From Sulfurimonas sp. UBA2011 (GTDB lineage: Bacteria > Campylobacterota > Campylobacteria > Campylobacterales > Sulfurimonadaceae), in NCBI GenBank assembly GCA_002335055.1, contig DDCH01000004.1:91897-155896 (forward strand): a DNA stretch of 64,000 bases, in the 5' to 3' direction. The notes beneath the pieces were generated by a model. That model had not been told where the DNA came from and did no database searches. It saw only the letters and a list, made by a program, of their open reading frames with translations. The first letter of the stretch is position 1. Every line of letters starts with the position of its first letter. The translations under genes and the position numbers were made by a program. Below are positions 16,050 to 25,647 of this stretch, one piece after another.

Positions 16050-18128
16050 ATGCCTTTATCACGTTTAAATAAACAACAGTATGCCGCAGCTACTTCCTCA
16101 TATGCACAAAATCTTATCATCGCTTCTGCTGGGACCGGAAAGACTTCAACTATTGTGGGTCGTATCGGTCACCTTATAGCACAAGGTGTTAAACCTCAAG
16201 AAATTCTTTTACTTACCTTTACAAACAAGGCAGCCGCTGAGATGGTTATTCGTGTTGGAGAGTACTTTGGTAAGAATGTAGCGTCAAACATAGATGCAGG
16301 AACCTTTCATGCAGTTAGTTACCGATGGCTAAAAAAGTATGATCAAAAAGTTGTTTTAAAACAACAACGCGAACTCAAAACTCTTTTTCGTTCAGTTTTT
16401 GAGAAACGTAACTTTATGAACATAGATGCAGAAGTAAAACCTTATGGTGGAAACCACCTCTACGACCTCTACTCTTTTTACCAAAACACAGAACTAGAAA
16501 ACAACTTTGAAGACTGGGTAAAAGAGAAGTATGAAGAGCATGCACAGTTTGCCCTCATTTATGCAGACGTAGTGGATGAGTTTGAGCGACTTAAAAAAGA
16601 GTATGGTTTCGTAAACTTTAATGACCTGCTTTTAAACTTTCGTGAGATGTGTAAAACGAGAGAAGTTGGGTATAAAGAAGTGCTTGTAGATGAGTACCAA
16701 GATACAAATGCACTCCAAGGTACACTCATAGATGCGATGAACCCACCTTCACTTTTTTGTGTTGGGGATTATGACCAGAGTATTTATGCTTTTAATGGGG
16801 CAGATATAAGTATCATCGGTTCTTTTACAAAAAAGTTTCCAGATGCACATGTGCATACTTTGACAAAAAACTACCGTTCATCTCGTCCCATACTTTCACT
16901 CGCTACAAAAGTGATAGAACATAATGAGCGAATCTATCCAAAACAGTTAGAAGTAACACGGACAGCAGATGCAAAAGCACCAAGTCTACTTGCATTTGAT
17001 GAACTCTTTGATCAGTATCACCAGATTGCAGGAATGATAAAAGCTTCACAGACTCCAAGAGAAGAGATAGCAGTTATCTTTCGTAACAACTCTTCGGCTG
17101 ATGGTATAGAAGTAGGTCTTCGAGAACTTGACATTGCTTGTAAACGTAAGGGTGGTACTTCGTTTTTTGACTCACGTGAGATAAAAGCCATACTTGATTT
17201 ATATACTTTACTTGTAAATGAGTCAGATATGATGGCATTTATACATCTCTTTGAATTTGCACGTGGTATCGGTTCTGCTATGGCAAAAGAGCTCTACATC
17301 GCTTTTAAAAACTTGGGTCATGGAAGTATGTTTTATGGTCTATATGCTCCTGATGAGTCTATCAAAAATCCTTTTGAGAAGAGAAAACTTAACCACCAAC
17401 TTGGGCTCTTTGATGACTTCTTAGAACTCGGAGCAGTTGGTAAATATGCCAAACTTGACTTCGAGCCTAAGTTTATGAAAAACCCTATACTTAAACATCC
17501 AAAACTTACAAAAGACTCCGCTACTTTTGTGCATAACTTTTACCTTCTTTTTCGTGATTTAAAGGGAGTAAAAAAACCTTACACAGTAGTAGAAAAAATA
17601 GTCAAATCAGCACTTTTTGGATATATTGCAGATACACTTGCAAGTAAACGAGCCCAGCTAAAAGATGGCAGTATAGATGAGAAACAAAAGACAGAAGCAC
17701 TGACTCGCATACAAAGGAAAAACCTGCTTCTTCTTGAACTGACAAAACCATATAAAGAACATGAACGTTTCTTAAATGCTATGATTTTAGGTTCTTCAGA
17801 CTTAACACAGGGTGAGGGTGTAAACCTTCTGAGTGTTCATGGAAGTAAGGGTTTAGAGTATAAAGAAGTGTATGTGATTGATCTAATGGATGGGCGTTTT
17901 CCTAATCGAAAGTTGATGCAAAGAGGTGGTTCTCTTGATGAAGAGCGACGTCTTTTTTATGTCTCAGTTACTCGTGCAAAAGATATTCTCTATCTCTCAT
18001 ATGCAAAGTACGATAAGGTCAAAAAACAAAATTTTGTACCAAGTCAGTTTTTATATGAAGCAGGACTAGTGCCTAAAGATGAAGCATATAGGAAGATGGC
18101 AATGCAGGATGAAGATAAAGAAGATTAA
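16050..18128 (+). CDS. UvrD/Rep/PcrA-type ATP-dependent DNA helicase
   Basis: A 692-residue superfamily 1A helicase that unwinds DNA 3' to 5' in repair and replication restart. Motifs in order: the Q motif (LNKQQYAAA), Walker A ASAGTGKTSTI, motif Ia LLLTFTNKAAAEM, Walker B VLVDEYQDTNALQ, motif III GDYDQSIYAFNGA, motif IV LTKNYRSS, motif V VNLLSVHGSKGLEY and motif VI EERRLFYVSVTRAKD. All are intact. The length matches the Campylobacterota UvrD. It is transcribed alone after the decayed GGDEF gene. Confidence 0.93.
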   Translation: MPLSRLNKQQYAAATSSYAQNLIIASAGTGKTSTIVGRIGHLIAQGVKPQEILLLTFTNKAAAEMVIRVGEYFGKNVASNIDAGTFHAVSYRWLKKYDQKVVLKQQRELKTLFRSVFEKRNFMNIDAEVKPYGGNHLYDLYSFYQNTELENNFEDWVKEKYEEHAQFALIYADVVDEFERLKKEYGFVNFNDLLLNFREMCKTREVGYKEVLVDEYQDTNALQGTLIDAMNPPSLFCVGDYDQSIYAFNGADISIIGSFTKKFPDAHVHTLTKNYRSSRPILSLATKVIEHNERIYPKQLEVTRTADAKAPSLLAFDELFDQYHQIAGMIKASQTPREEIAVIFRNNSSADGIEVGLRELDIACKRKGGTSFFDSREIKAILDLYTLLVNESDMMAFIHLFEFARGIGSAMAKELYIAFKNLGHGSMFYGLYAPDESIKNPFEKRKLNHQLGLFDDFLELGAVGKYAKLDFEPKFMKNPILKHPKLTKDSATFVHNFYLLFRDLKGVKKPYTVVEKIVKSALFGYIADTLASKRAQLKDGSIDEKQKTEALTRIQRKNLLLLELTKPYKEHERFLNAMILGSSDLTQGEGVNLLSVHGSKGLEYKEVYVIDLMDGRFPNRKLMQRGGSLDEERRLFYVSVTRAKDILYLSYAKYDKVKKQNFVPSQFLYEAGLVPKDEAYRKMAMQDEDKED

Positions 18129-18133
18129 TTTGT

Positions 18134-18139
18134 TATAAT
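18134..18139 (+). promoter_or_regulatory. -10 element for the HMA-domain gene
   Basis: TATAAT in TTTGTTATAATTAGAC, just after the helicase stop and 35 bases before the HMA gene start. It indicates that the HMA gene has its own promoter. Confidence 0.5.
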
Positions 18140-18173
18140 TAGACTCTTATAACACAAATAAAAAAGGGAAAAA

Positions 18174-18605
18174 ATGTTTAATAAAAAATTAGTAATAGCA
18201 CTTGTATCGTTTATAGCAGTTATGTTGACTTTTGGAGCATATATGTTAGATGAAGCTGCAAATGGTAAAAGTACAACTACAGTACTTCCAGTTATATCTA
18301 CAAAACTTGTAAAAATAGATGGTATGACTTGTGAGTCTTGTGAGTTAGCTTTAGCAGGAGCTGCTAAAAAGATGAAAGGTGTAGCGAGTATCACTGCATC
18401 TGCAAAAGATGGAAATGCAGTTGTAAAATACGACTTAGTTAAAACAGATATAGATGCTGTTATGAAAGAAATAAGAAAAACGGGTTATAGACCTATCTCT
18501 TATGAAGACTATGATGAAAAAGCGGTTAAACTAGCATCACATAAGCCTAAAGAGTCAAACACCACAATGAAATGTGGTGCAGGTAAGTGTGGAGGGGAGG
18601 ACTAA
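18174..18605 (+). CDS. Membrane-anchored heavy-metal-associated (HMA) domain protein
   Basis: A 143-residue protein with an N-terminal hydrophobic anchor or signal (about residues 4-23) and one HMA domain (about residues 43-110). The metal site is MTCESCELALAGA, the M-x-C-x-x-C pattern that binds Cu(I) or other soft metals. The domain closes with IRKTGYRP, the usual HMA final strand. The tail holds two more Cys in a Gly-rich context (MKCGAGKCGGED), a possible extra metal ligand. It resembles MerP-like periplasmic metal carriers. The partner pump is not in this window. It is convergent with the EI24 gene, overlapping by 4 bases. Confidence 0.8.
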   Translation: MFNKKLVIALVSFIAVMLTFGAYMLDEAANGKSTTTVLPVISTKLVKIDGMTCESCELALAGAAKKMKGVASITASAKDGNAVVKYDLVKTDIDAVMKEIRKTGYRPISYEDYDEKAVKLASHKPKESNTTMKCGAGKCGGED

Positions 18606-19387
18606 TCCTCACTTCTCATTTTTCTAGTTTCTAAAAAGTAGCTATGTCCTAAGTATATTATATAAAATACTGAGGCAAAAAAGACTACAAATGGAATAAG
18701 TGAAAGAAGATACAACCCCAGTGTCTTCAAGCGTAGAGTCGTAGAATGGAAGAACTTTATCTTCATGTTCTCCTCTTTTGTACAAATAGTAGACCCCACA
18801 TCATATGTCATCATTTTATGAAAAAAGTAATATAGCGGTAGGTTAAATGCAACTATGTTTACAATGGGAATAAAATACAGTGGTATAAAAAGAATAAACA
18901 TTATAAACATAATTAAGGCCCATTTTACAGTTAAAAAGAGTGCCTCAGCTATGTTTGAATGTCCTATTAACTCTACATCACTATATTGGCGGCGTTGTAG
19001 TTCTCTTAAAATCGTAGGTGTTAAAAAACCAACAACTATAAGGGCTACAAAAATAGAGAAGTAGAGTGTTAAGAAACTACCAATAGTGTACACTAAAAAA
19101 GTAGCTATCCATGAAGTGACAGCACTACCCATAAGCCACTTAACAAGTGTAGTTCCCTCTAGTGTAGCTTGAAATGTGTCCGTGTTTTGTACACCATTTA
19201 CAATGCTAGTCTCAGTTGTATTTACTTGCATACTTCCAAGAGACTCAAGCCCAATACCAGCAACTACAAAAAATAGAGCATATAAAATAAGCATACTAAA
19301 TATAAAAGGTAATAAAGAATACTTTATCATTGTACCTGTAAAAAGGTCTTTAAGCGCAAGTGCTAAAGTAGAGTTTTCGCTATTCAT
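18602..19387 (-). CDS. EI24 / CysZ-like membrane protein
   Basis: A 261-residue inner-membrane protein with about four to six spans. The pattern ALKDLFTGTMIKYSLLPFIFS at the start, LIVVGFLTPTILRELQRRQY in the middle, PIVNIVAFNLPLYYFFHKMM and the closing LGLYLLSLIPFVVFFA resemble EI24/CysZ-family proteins. CysZ members import sulfate, but assignment of a substrate here is not justified. It lies opposite the HMA gene, whose end it overlaps by 4 bases. Confidence 0.7.
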   Translation of the reverse strand: MNSENSTLALALKDLFTGTMIKYSLLPFIFSMLILYALFFVVAGIGLESLGSMQVNTTETSIVNGVQNTDTFQATLEGTTLVKWLMGSAVTSWIATFLVYTIGSFLTLYFSIFVALIVVGFLTPTILRELQRRQYSDVELIGHSNIAEALFLTVKWALIMFIMFILFIPLYFIPIVNIVAFNLPLYYFFHKMMTYDVGSTICTKEENMKIKFFHSTTLRLKTLGLYLLSLIPFVVFFASVFYIIYLGHSYFLETRKMRSED

Positions 19388-19478
19388 TTATTTCCTATAT
19401 TTATACTCTTAAGAATTTCTTAACTTGATAGTTGTTAAAGCATTTCCGATAGGTTTGCAAATCGTCCAGGATGCAGTT

Positions 19479-19883
19479 CTACCATTTATCTTTGCTCGGT
19501 ACTGCGGTCTTTGTTCCTAGTTTTGATACATAGTCTGCTATCGCATTTACTTCTTTTGGTGTTAGTAGTTGAACTGATGTAGCCATCTGTCCTCTGAGTG
19601 GTCCACCGAAGGTCAATGCTTTATATCCTTGAATCTTTGCAATCAACAACTCTTTAGGCTGTCCTGCAATCACATATGGTACTGCTAATGGATGAGTTGT
19701 ACCTTTATCACCGTGACACTTCATACATTTATCAACATATAGTGCTTTAGCATCAATTGATGGATCTGCTGCTGGTGCTTTACTCAAGTTTTTAAATTCA
19801 GTTCTACCATCATTGTTACTACATCCACTCATACTTAATCCCACCAGTAGAGCCCCTGCTATCAATCCAATATACACTTTCAT
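19479..19883 (-). CDS. Small c-type cytochrome, lipoprotein
   Basis: A 134-residue exported monoheme cytochrome. The signal peptide ends in the lipobox LSMSGC. The heme site is CMKCH, preceded by ALYVDKC, and a distal Met is available in GPLRGQMATSVQ, giving His/Met ligation of the c553 type. The closing helix is LTPKEVNAIADYVSKL. Such cytochromes shuttle electrons in the periplasm between the bc1 complex or sulfur-oxidising enzymes and a terminal oxidase. Its partners are not visible here. It is transcribed alone. The 210 bases upstream hold no recognisable gene. Confidence 0.88.
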   Translation of the reverse strand: MKVYIGLIAGALLVGLSMSGCSNNDGRTEFKNLSKAPAADPSIDAKALYVDKCMKCHGDKGTTHPLAVPYVIAGQPKELLIAKIQGYKALTFGGPLRGQMATSVQLLTPKEVNAIADYVSKLGTKTAVPSKDKW

Positions 19884-20093
19884 AGTTAATCCTTTAATAA
19901 GAGTAATAAGCCTTATTCCTTTGAATACAGTATGTAAACAAGAAGTGCTTGAAATTATTATAAGGAAAATAAACTTAATTTTATATTAAATAGAAAATTA
20001 ATATAGAAAGATATATTTAGGAGAATATTTTGTTAAGTCTATTTAAAAAACTAATAGTTGATCTTGTTTTGACTAACATGGCTAGATAATATT

Positions 20094-21284
20094 TTAATGT
20101 GTGATATTCTTTGCAGCAAGGTAAGCACTAGACCATGCAAACGCGAAGTTGTATCCACCTCTACGGCCAACAACATCTAAAACTTCCCCTACAAAGTAAA
20201 GGTTTCTTTGTTTTTTACTCATCATTGTTTTCTCATCTATTTCGCTTGTGTCTATACCACCACCAGATACTTCGGCATGTCTAAAGCCGTGAGTATCTTC
20301 TACTTCAAACTTCCAGTTGAGCATTAGGTTTGCTATGCGTTTGGCTAGTTTTATGTGAATCTCTTTACCTTTTATAGTGTTAGCTATATTTAACTCTTCA
20401 AGTAATCCATTTGCAATTTTTATAGGGATAATCCCGACTAAAATATCTAAGATAGTTAGTGTAGGCATATTTTGAGCTACTTTAGAGATATGCTGTGAGA
20501 GTTTTTGCATGTTAAATGCAGGTAAGAGGTTTACACTGATATCTACAGCTTGAAATCCAAGCAGTGCAGATGAAACAGCTTGGGAGATATCTAAGATAGC
20601 GAAACCTGAAACACCATAGTTAGTAAAAAGAACATCACCACTTACACTTATGTCTTTGACACCATTTAAGATAAGAGTCACTTCTGCACTCAGTTTAACA
20701 CCACTCATCTTTTTAGCTATCTGTGAGTTGAGATGGAGTTGTACAAGACTTGGATAAGCAGGAAGAGTAGTGTGTCCAAACTCTTTAGCAAACTCATCAC
20801 CATTAGAATTTCCACCTAGGTGTTCACCAGCACGTGCACCTGTAGCAACTATGAGAGCATCAGAGTCATTCATGAGTTGTTTTATATTTGTAATGTGAGT
20901 CTCAGTATGAAAGACTATACCAAGACCTTTGGCATAGTCTTCAAATATTTTTACAACACTCTTTGCCTCATTTGAGAGAGGATAAGCACGACCATCGTCT
21001 AAAATATTTAACAATAGACCGATTTCATTACAGAACTTCTCAAATTTATCAAAGCCGAAACTTTGAAGTGCAAAGTCTACAAATGAAGGATTTTGGGAGA
21101 AGTAGTCAGAAGATGAAAGATGTCTGTTTGAAATATTACAACGGCCATTTCCACTTACTAAAATCTTTTTTCCAATTTTGGTATTTTGCTCATACACTTC
21201 TACTTTTGCACCTGCTTTAGCACAAAGAATGGCAGATAAAATCCCACTCGCTCCAGCTCCAATGATAGAGACTTTTTTACTCAC
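20094..21284 (-). CDS. NAD(P)/FAD-dependent oxidoreductase, HI0933/BaiN family
   Basis: A 396-residue flavoprotein. The dinucleotide-binding motif is VSIIGAGASGILSAILCAKAG at the N-terminus, followed by the family block KILVSGNGRCNISN, and a C-terminal FAD block GGGIDTSEI and RGGYNFAFAWSSAYLAA. These define the HI0933-like flavoproteins. Family members include reductases of steroid or unknown substrates, so the reaction is not known here. The start codon is GTG at 21284, directly after the mutS2 stop with no spacing, so translation is probably coupled. Confidence 0.85.
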   Translation of the reverse strand: MSKKVSIIGAGASGILSAILCAKAGAKVEVYEQNTKIGKKILVSGNGRCNISNRHLSSSDYFSQNPSFVDFALQSFGFDKFEKFCNEIGLLLNILDDGRAYPLSNEAKSVVKIFEDYAKGLGIVFHTETHITNIKQLMNDSDALIVATGARAGEHLGGNSNGDEFAKEFGHTTLPAYPSLVQLHLNSQIAKKMSGVKLSAEVTLILNGVKDISVSGDVLFTNYGVSGFAILDISQAVSSALLGFQAVDISVNLLPAFNMQKLSQHISKVAQNMPTLTILDILVGIIPIKIANGLLEELNIANTIKGKEIHIKLAKRIANLMLNWKFEVEDTHGFRHAEVSGGGIDTSEIDEKTMMSKKQRNLYFVGEVLDVVGRRGGYNFAFAWSSAYLAAKNITH

Positions 21285-23507
21285 TTAGAGACTCACGATT
21301 TTAGCACCGAACCCACCTAAGTGTTGTGGTGCATCAGCAAATTTTTGAACTCGTGGATGTGCTATAAGAAAGTTTTTCACTGCAAAGGAGAGTTTACCTG
21401 TACCTATACCGTGATAAACTATAACTTCATCCCAGCCATTTACAAGTGCATCATTTAAGAATTTATCCAAAACTTCACAAGCTTCATCAGCACGCAGTCC
21501 ATGTAAGTCACACTTTAGTCCTGCTCTTTTTTCTACATTTACACTTACATTTGTTTGTGGTTTTGCTTTAAGAGCTTTAGTGTGGCGAAGATGTTTTGTT
21601 TTAACACGAACTTTCATCCCATCCATCTCTATAGTAGCCTCTTTTTCACCTCGCATTGAGATGATAGTTCCACGACTTGAGTGGTACTTTACAACATCTC
21701 CAACCTTAAAAGTCTCATCTCTTTGGAGTAGCTCTTCACCTTTTGGTGGCAGTTTTTTATTTGCCTTGTCCATTGCACGGTGAATCGATTTTGAGTCATT
21801 TGCTTTTGCCGCGGCTTTTGCTTCACTTATGGCAACATCATAGCTGCGTTTGAGTGCTGCTTTTTGCTCTTCTATCTCAAGGAGTTGTTCTTCTCTTGTA
21901 TCTTTGAGTTGTAGCTCTTTTTTCTTTAAATCGGCTAGTTTTTCATCTACAAGAGAATGTTTGCGTTTGAGTTCGCGTTCGAGCTGGCTTCCTCTCTCTA
22001 TAAGTAAGGAAAGCTTTTCAGAGTTGTCGCCATAGACAGCTTTTGCTTCTTTTACAATGGCATTGTTTATTCCATATCTAGAAGCTGTTTCAAAAGCATA
22101 AGACTTACCGATGATACCCTGCATAAACTCATAGGTAGGTTTTCTAGCCTCTTCATCATAGATGGCCGCCATAAGTTCAACATCATCACGGTCAGCCATA
22201 AGTGCAGCTAAACGTTTGTGGTGAGTAGTTACGACTACTTTTTGTCTGCGTTTAATGAGGTCATCGAGTATAACTTTAAACAAAGCAGCTGCCTCATCAG
22301 AGTCAGTTCCGAGTTCTATCTCATCTACTCCTACTAATGCTGAAGTCTCTTTAAAGATGTTGGCAAACTCTTGCATACGTCCAGCAAATGTAGAGATATC
22401 ATTTTTAACATTTTGAGGGTCATCTATGATAGCTAGTACTGTTTTAAAACTTCCGATGTGAGACTTATGCTCATCTAGTTTCATAGGTATGATGTACTTT
22501 GCCATAAATGCAGATGCGAGTATAGATTTAAGTAGCATCGTTTTACCACCTGCATTTACTCCAGTAATCATCAAGATATTTTTAGAAAAATCAACACTGA
22601 TAGGTTTTGCATTTGAGAGTGCAGGGTGGATAAATCCAGAAAGAACTATCTTGGTGTCTTTTTGACTCTTTACGAGTTGCATATTTTTACTCTGCGCAAA
22701 AAGAACACGTGCTTGGTAGTTGTCAAACTTTGTAAACTCTTTATCTATGAAGTTTACAAAAGGCTGTAGTTCTGCAAGTTTTCCTGAAAACTCTTTTGTG
22801 TACTCGTAAAGAAGAGCTTCTCTTTCTTGTTGGATAAATCTTATTTTTTCTTTTGACTTGAGTATACTATCAGGAGATACAAAAAAGAAACCACCGCTAG
22901 ATCTTCCAACAACAGCACCTTTTAGTACATGGTTAAAACCACCACGAACTAAAAGACAATCTTCATTGTTTACAAAGTGTACTTGGGTGTCTACAAGGTA
23001 TCCTGCAAGTTTAGAACTTCCCATCATTCGTTTAAGTGAGCCTGACATTGTTGCACGATGCTCTTTTATTCTAGCACTAAGACCAAAAAGGTTTTCATCA
23101 AGGTTTTCTTCAAACTTTCCATCATTTGTAAAGTACTTCTCAACTTCTGTAAATCGCTCAGGGATATTAAACTTGGCCATAAACTCACCAATGATACCAT
23201 CGAGTCTACGGTTGTTAAAGTATCTAAAGTAACGAACGATTTTAACTATCTCAAAAATCTGTTCAAAGTTTAAAATACCTTGTTTTTTTAGATGCTGTTT
23301 AATGTTAGTAAAGTCTATAACCTTAGGAGGTGCTTTGAATTCTAAGAGATCAAGGGCTTTGATGTATTTGAAGTGAAGTTCTTGATCACCCTCTATATAT
23401 AGAGAGCTTTCACGTGCGAAGAAACTTGAAAATTGTTCAATATGCTCAGATAAATCGAGCTGTTTTATAAGAATATTTATTCTATCTTGTTTACTGCTTA
23501 CTGACAT
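21285..23507 (-). CDS. mutS2: MutS2 endonuclease
   Basis: A 740-residue MutS-family ATPase with a C-terminal Smr nuclease domain. Walker A is GVNAGGKTMLLKSI, followed by VGVDEIELGTDSDEAAALF (Walker B) and VVTTHHKRLA. A long coiled coil follows (about residues 500-590, LADLKKKELQLKDTREEQ). The Smr domain closes the protein with CDLHGLRADEACEVLDKF and the VYHGIGTGKL stretch. Known: MutS2 suppresses recombination (reported in Helicobacter) or rescues stalled ribosomes (reported in other bacteria). It begins inside the last codons of the upstream membrane-protein gene, so they are coupled. Confidence 0.93.
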   Translation of the reverse strand: MSVSSKQDRINILIKQLDLSEHIEQFSSFFARESSLYIEGDQELHFKYIKALDLLEFKAPPKVIDFTNIKQHLKKQGILNFEQIFEIVKIVRYFRYFNNRRLDGIIGEFMAKFNIPERFTEVEKYFTNDGKFEENLDENLFGLSARIKEHRATMSGSLKRMMGSSKLAGYLVDTQVHFVNNEDCLLVRGGFNHVLKGAVVGRSSGGFFFVSPDSILKSKEKIRFIQQEREALLYEYTKEFSGKLAELQPFVNFIDKEFTKFDNYQARVLFAQSKNMQLVKSQKDTKIVLSGFIHPALSNAKPISVDFSKNILMITGVNAGGKTMLLKSILASAFMAKYIIPMKLDEHKSHIGSFKTVLAIIDDPQNVKNDISTFAGRMQEFANIFKETSALVGVDEIELGTDSDEAAALFKVILDDLIKRRQKVVVTTHHKRLAALMADRDDVELMAAIYDEEARKPTYEFMQGIIGKSYAFETASRYGINNAIVKEAKAVYGDNSEKLSLLIERGSQLERELKRKHSLVDEKLADLKKKELQLKDTREEQLLEIEEQKAALKRSYDVAISEAKAAAKANDSKSIHRAMDKANKKLPPKGEELLQRDETFKVGDVVKYHSSRGTIISMRGEKEATIEMDGMKVRVKTKHLRHTKALKAKPQTNVSVNVEKRAGLKCDLHGLRADEACEVLDKFLNDALVNGWDEVIVYHGIGTGKLSFAVKNFLIAHPRVQKFADAPQHLGGFGAKIVSL

Positions 23508-23827
23508 GTAGATGCGCTAATCATCTCCGAGTAGTTAGGAGTATTTTCTCGTCCTATAAAAGTATAAGTACCGACACTTAAAGTGTAAAGCGAACTATTT
23601 ACATCTTTACCATCACAGCTAATTGTTTGTCCTTGCTTGTACTTTAAAACAGAATCAAGCATTTTGTTGTTCTTTTGTTTGTTGTACTCGTTGTACATAA
23701 CAGCAACTGAGAGTATAGAGAGTACAATGATGATTATATAAACCTTTTGCATATGGTCAAACTCTGTAAAATGGTGTAGGGCTAAAAAAAAGAAGCCTAT
23801 TACAACAAGACCTAATATATATGTCAT
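23498..23827 (-). CDS. Small membrane protein of unknown function (109 aa)
   Basis: The first two segments are hydrophobic (about residues 3-20 and 28-43), followed by a soluble C-terminal part of about 60 residues with two Cys (SCDGKD and STCQ). The soluble part would face the periplasm or cytoplasm depending on topology. It overlaps murC upstream (shared base at 23827) and mutS2 downstream by 10 bases. No family is recognised. It is supported as a gene by both overlaps. Confidence 0.65.
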   Translation of the reverse strand: MTYILGLVVIGFFFLALHHFTEFDHMQKVYIIIIVLSILSVAVMYNEYNKQKNNKMLDSVLKYKQGQTISCDGKDVNSSLYTLSVGTYTFIGRENTPNYSEMISASTCQ

Positions 23828-25140
23828 TAAGAAGTTCCTCGTATTTGGTAAGTAATATCACCAGCTCCAAAGCCTATGATAAGTCCCTTATCTAGTCTTT
23901 GTAAATTCTGTGCATCTTTAACTACAGTTAAGTGGTTATTTGCACGTTTAATTGTGTCTGCCATTGTAAGATTATATGCCTTAAACTCTTCAACAAAATC
24001 TATGTGACGATGTGCTTCACTCGCTGCCCATACTGGAAGTATGATAAGCTCATCAGCACCATCAAAACATTTTGTAAATTCTTCAAGATTATCTATAGTA
24101 CGAGAGTATTTATGTGGTTGCCAAATAGCAGTAATTTTCTCAAAACCTTTAAGGCGTGCATACTCTTTTACCGATTCAAATGTTGCTTTTATCTCTGTTG
24201 GATGGTGACCATAGTCATCTATGATTACACTATCATCTTCTGCACCAACTATATCAAAACGTTTTTTGATACCTTTAAAGTTTAAAAGGTTTGTACGGAT
24301 ATCTTCTATATCCATAGAATCGTTCGCTGCTAAAATAGCTAAAGCTGCATCAAGTGCTATATGCTTTCCAAATCCCCAAACACTAAACTCACCAAGATCG
24401 CGAAACTCAAATTTTGTATGAGGTTCGTTGTTGATAAGCGTGTAGTTGATGTTTGTGATATCAGTTGAAGGGTAGAGCCATTTTGCCTCTACAGTATCTA
24501 CTAAGGTACTTAAAAATGGGTCTTCTGCGTTTAATACTCTATAAGGTGCTTCGTTTATAAAAGTTTTGTAACAGTCATAAAATCTATCATGATTATAGTC
24601 GTAGTATTCCATATGTTCTGGTTCTGCATTGATGACTATAGCGCAGTAGGCATTTGAATTTATAAAACTTCCATCAGACTCATCAGCTTCAAAAAGCATA
24701 ACATCAGTTGAGGCGTCATAACGAACATTTGAACCAAAGGCTTTTGACTCAGCACCGATGATAGCTGAACCATTCATAATAGCGGTAAGTATAGCAGTTG
24801 TAGTACTTTTTCCATGTGCACCAGCAACAGAATAAACTTTTCTATCATCAAGAATTTTTACAAGAGCTTCTCGTCTTGCGAGAACTTCTATGCCCTTGGC
24901 TTTTGCTGCAATGATTTCTGGATTCTCGGGAGAAATTATTGCGGAGTGAACTACTAGATCTTGATCTGTAATAGCTTGTGCGGAATGAGGAACTGTTATA
25001 GTCATTCCCATTTTATGTAGTTTAGTAGTGATGAGACTATCTTTAATGTCAGAGCCACTTACTGTGTGACCTTTAAAGTGCATATACTGTGCAAGTCCAG
25101 AGATACCAATGCCACCGATTCCTATAAAATGTATTTTCAT
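23827..25140 (-). CDS. murC: UDP-N-acetylmuramate--L-alanine ligase
   Basis: Adds L-alanine to UDP-MurNAc, the first amino-acid step of peptidoglycan synthesis, in the cytoplasm. The 437-residue protein has the N-terminal motif HFIGIGGIGISGLAQ, the ATP loop AGAHGKSTTTAIL, then VLFEADESDGSF, NAEPEHMEYYD and the C-terminal Mur ligase domain with IIDDYGHHPTEIKAT. This His-His-Pro-Thr-Glu block is diagnostic for MurC. It sits between a 162-residue unknown and the 109-residue membrane protein in a minus-strand run that also holds the DapC-like aminotransferase. That is a cell-wall linked context, since DapC supplies diaminopimelate. Confidence 0.96.
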   Translation of the reverse strand: MKIHFIGIGGIGISGLAQYMHFKGHTVSGSDIKDSLITTKLHKMGMTITVPHSAQAITDQDLVVHSAIISPENPEIIAAKAKGIEVLARREALVKILDDRKVYSVAGAHGKSTTTAILTAIMNGSAIIGAESKAFGSNVRYDASTDVMLFEADESDGSFINSNAYCAIVINAEPEHMEYYDYNHDRFYDCYKTFINEAPYRVLNAEDPFLSTLVDTVEAKWLYPSTDITNINYTLINNEPHTKFEFRDLGEFSVWGFGKHIALDAALAILAANDSMDIEDIRTNLLNFKGIKKRFDIVGAEDDSVIIDDYGHHPTEIKATFESVKEYARLKGFEKITAIWQPHKYSRTIDNLEEFTKCFDGADELIILPVWAASEAHRHIDFVEEFKAYNLTMADTIKRANNHLTVVKDAQNLQRLDKGLIIGFGAGDITYQIRGTS

Positions 25141-25158
25141 AGATTAAACCCCTTCTTG

Positions 25159-25647
25159 TTATTCATTATCTAGCAAGTCTTGTGCCTCTTTTGTAAATGC
25201 GGAAATATAAAAAGTTCCCTTAGTTTGAGTTATATCCATATCGGCTATCTTAGACATAAAATCGTCCAAACTCATTTTTTCTGCAGCTGCTATCCAGTGA
25301 AACTTAAGTGCCTTAGCAAAGCTCTTATCATTTGTTAAACCACTGAGAACTTCAAAAAGTGCTGCTGCATCTTTTGGTTCACCTGCTGAGTAATGTTCCA
25401 TCGCATACTCATAGAGTGCACGAACTGTTGCAAAATCTTGAACTTCAGTCATATCCATCTTTCTATGAGACTCTAAAGTATCTGTGAGTTTCTCTAAAGC
25501 TAGGTCAAGAATATGGGCATAAAAACCTTGGATTGTAGCTTCATCAAAGACTTCATGTGCTTGGGACTCTAAGACATATAAAGAGGCAATATCACACTCT
25601 TGTTGTGCTTTTAGTACTTTTGTTGTTAGTGCTTCTACCTTATCCAT
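25159..25647 (-). CDS. Helical hypothetical protein (162 aa)
   Basis: An acidic, mostly helical soluble protein. I recognise no family and see no catalytic motif. It has helical stretches around residues 5-30 (LTTKVLKAQQECDIASLYVL) and later (RALYEYAMEHYSAGEPKDAA, which resembles a TPR-like helix pair). It overlaps the end of dapC by 8 bases and ends 19 bases before murC, so it is a stable member of this operon. Confidence 0.7.
   Translation of the reverse strand: MDKVEALTTKVLKAQQECDIASLYVLESQAHEVFDEATIQGFYAHILDLALEKLTDTLESHRKMDMTEVQDFATVRALYEYAMEHYSAGEPKDAAALFEVLSGLTNDKSFAKALKFHWIAAAEKMSLDDFMSKIADMDITQTKGTFYISAFTKEAQDLLDNE

Noticed and set aside
19884..20093. A short TTG frame near 20032 preceded by AGGAG (about 19 residues)
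   Set aside because: The peptide is too short to support, matches nothing and lies between two well-defined minus-strand genes. It may be chance.
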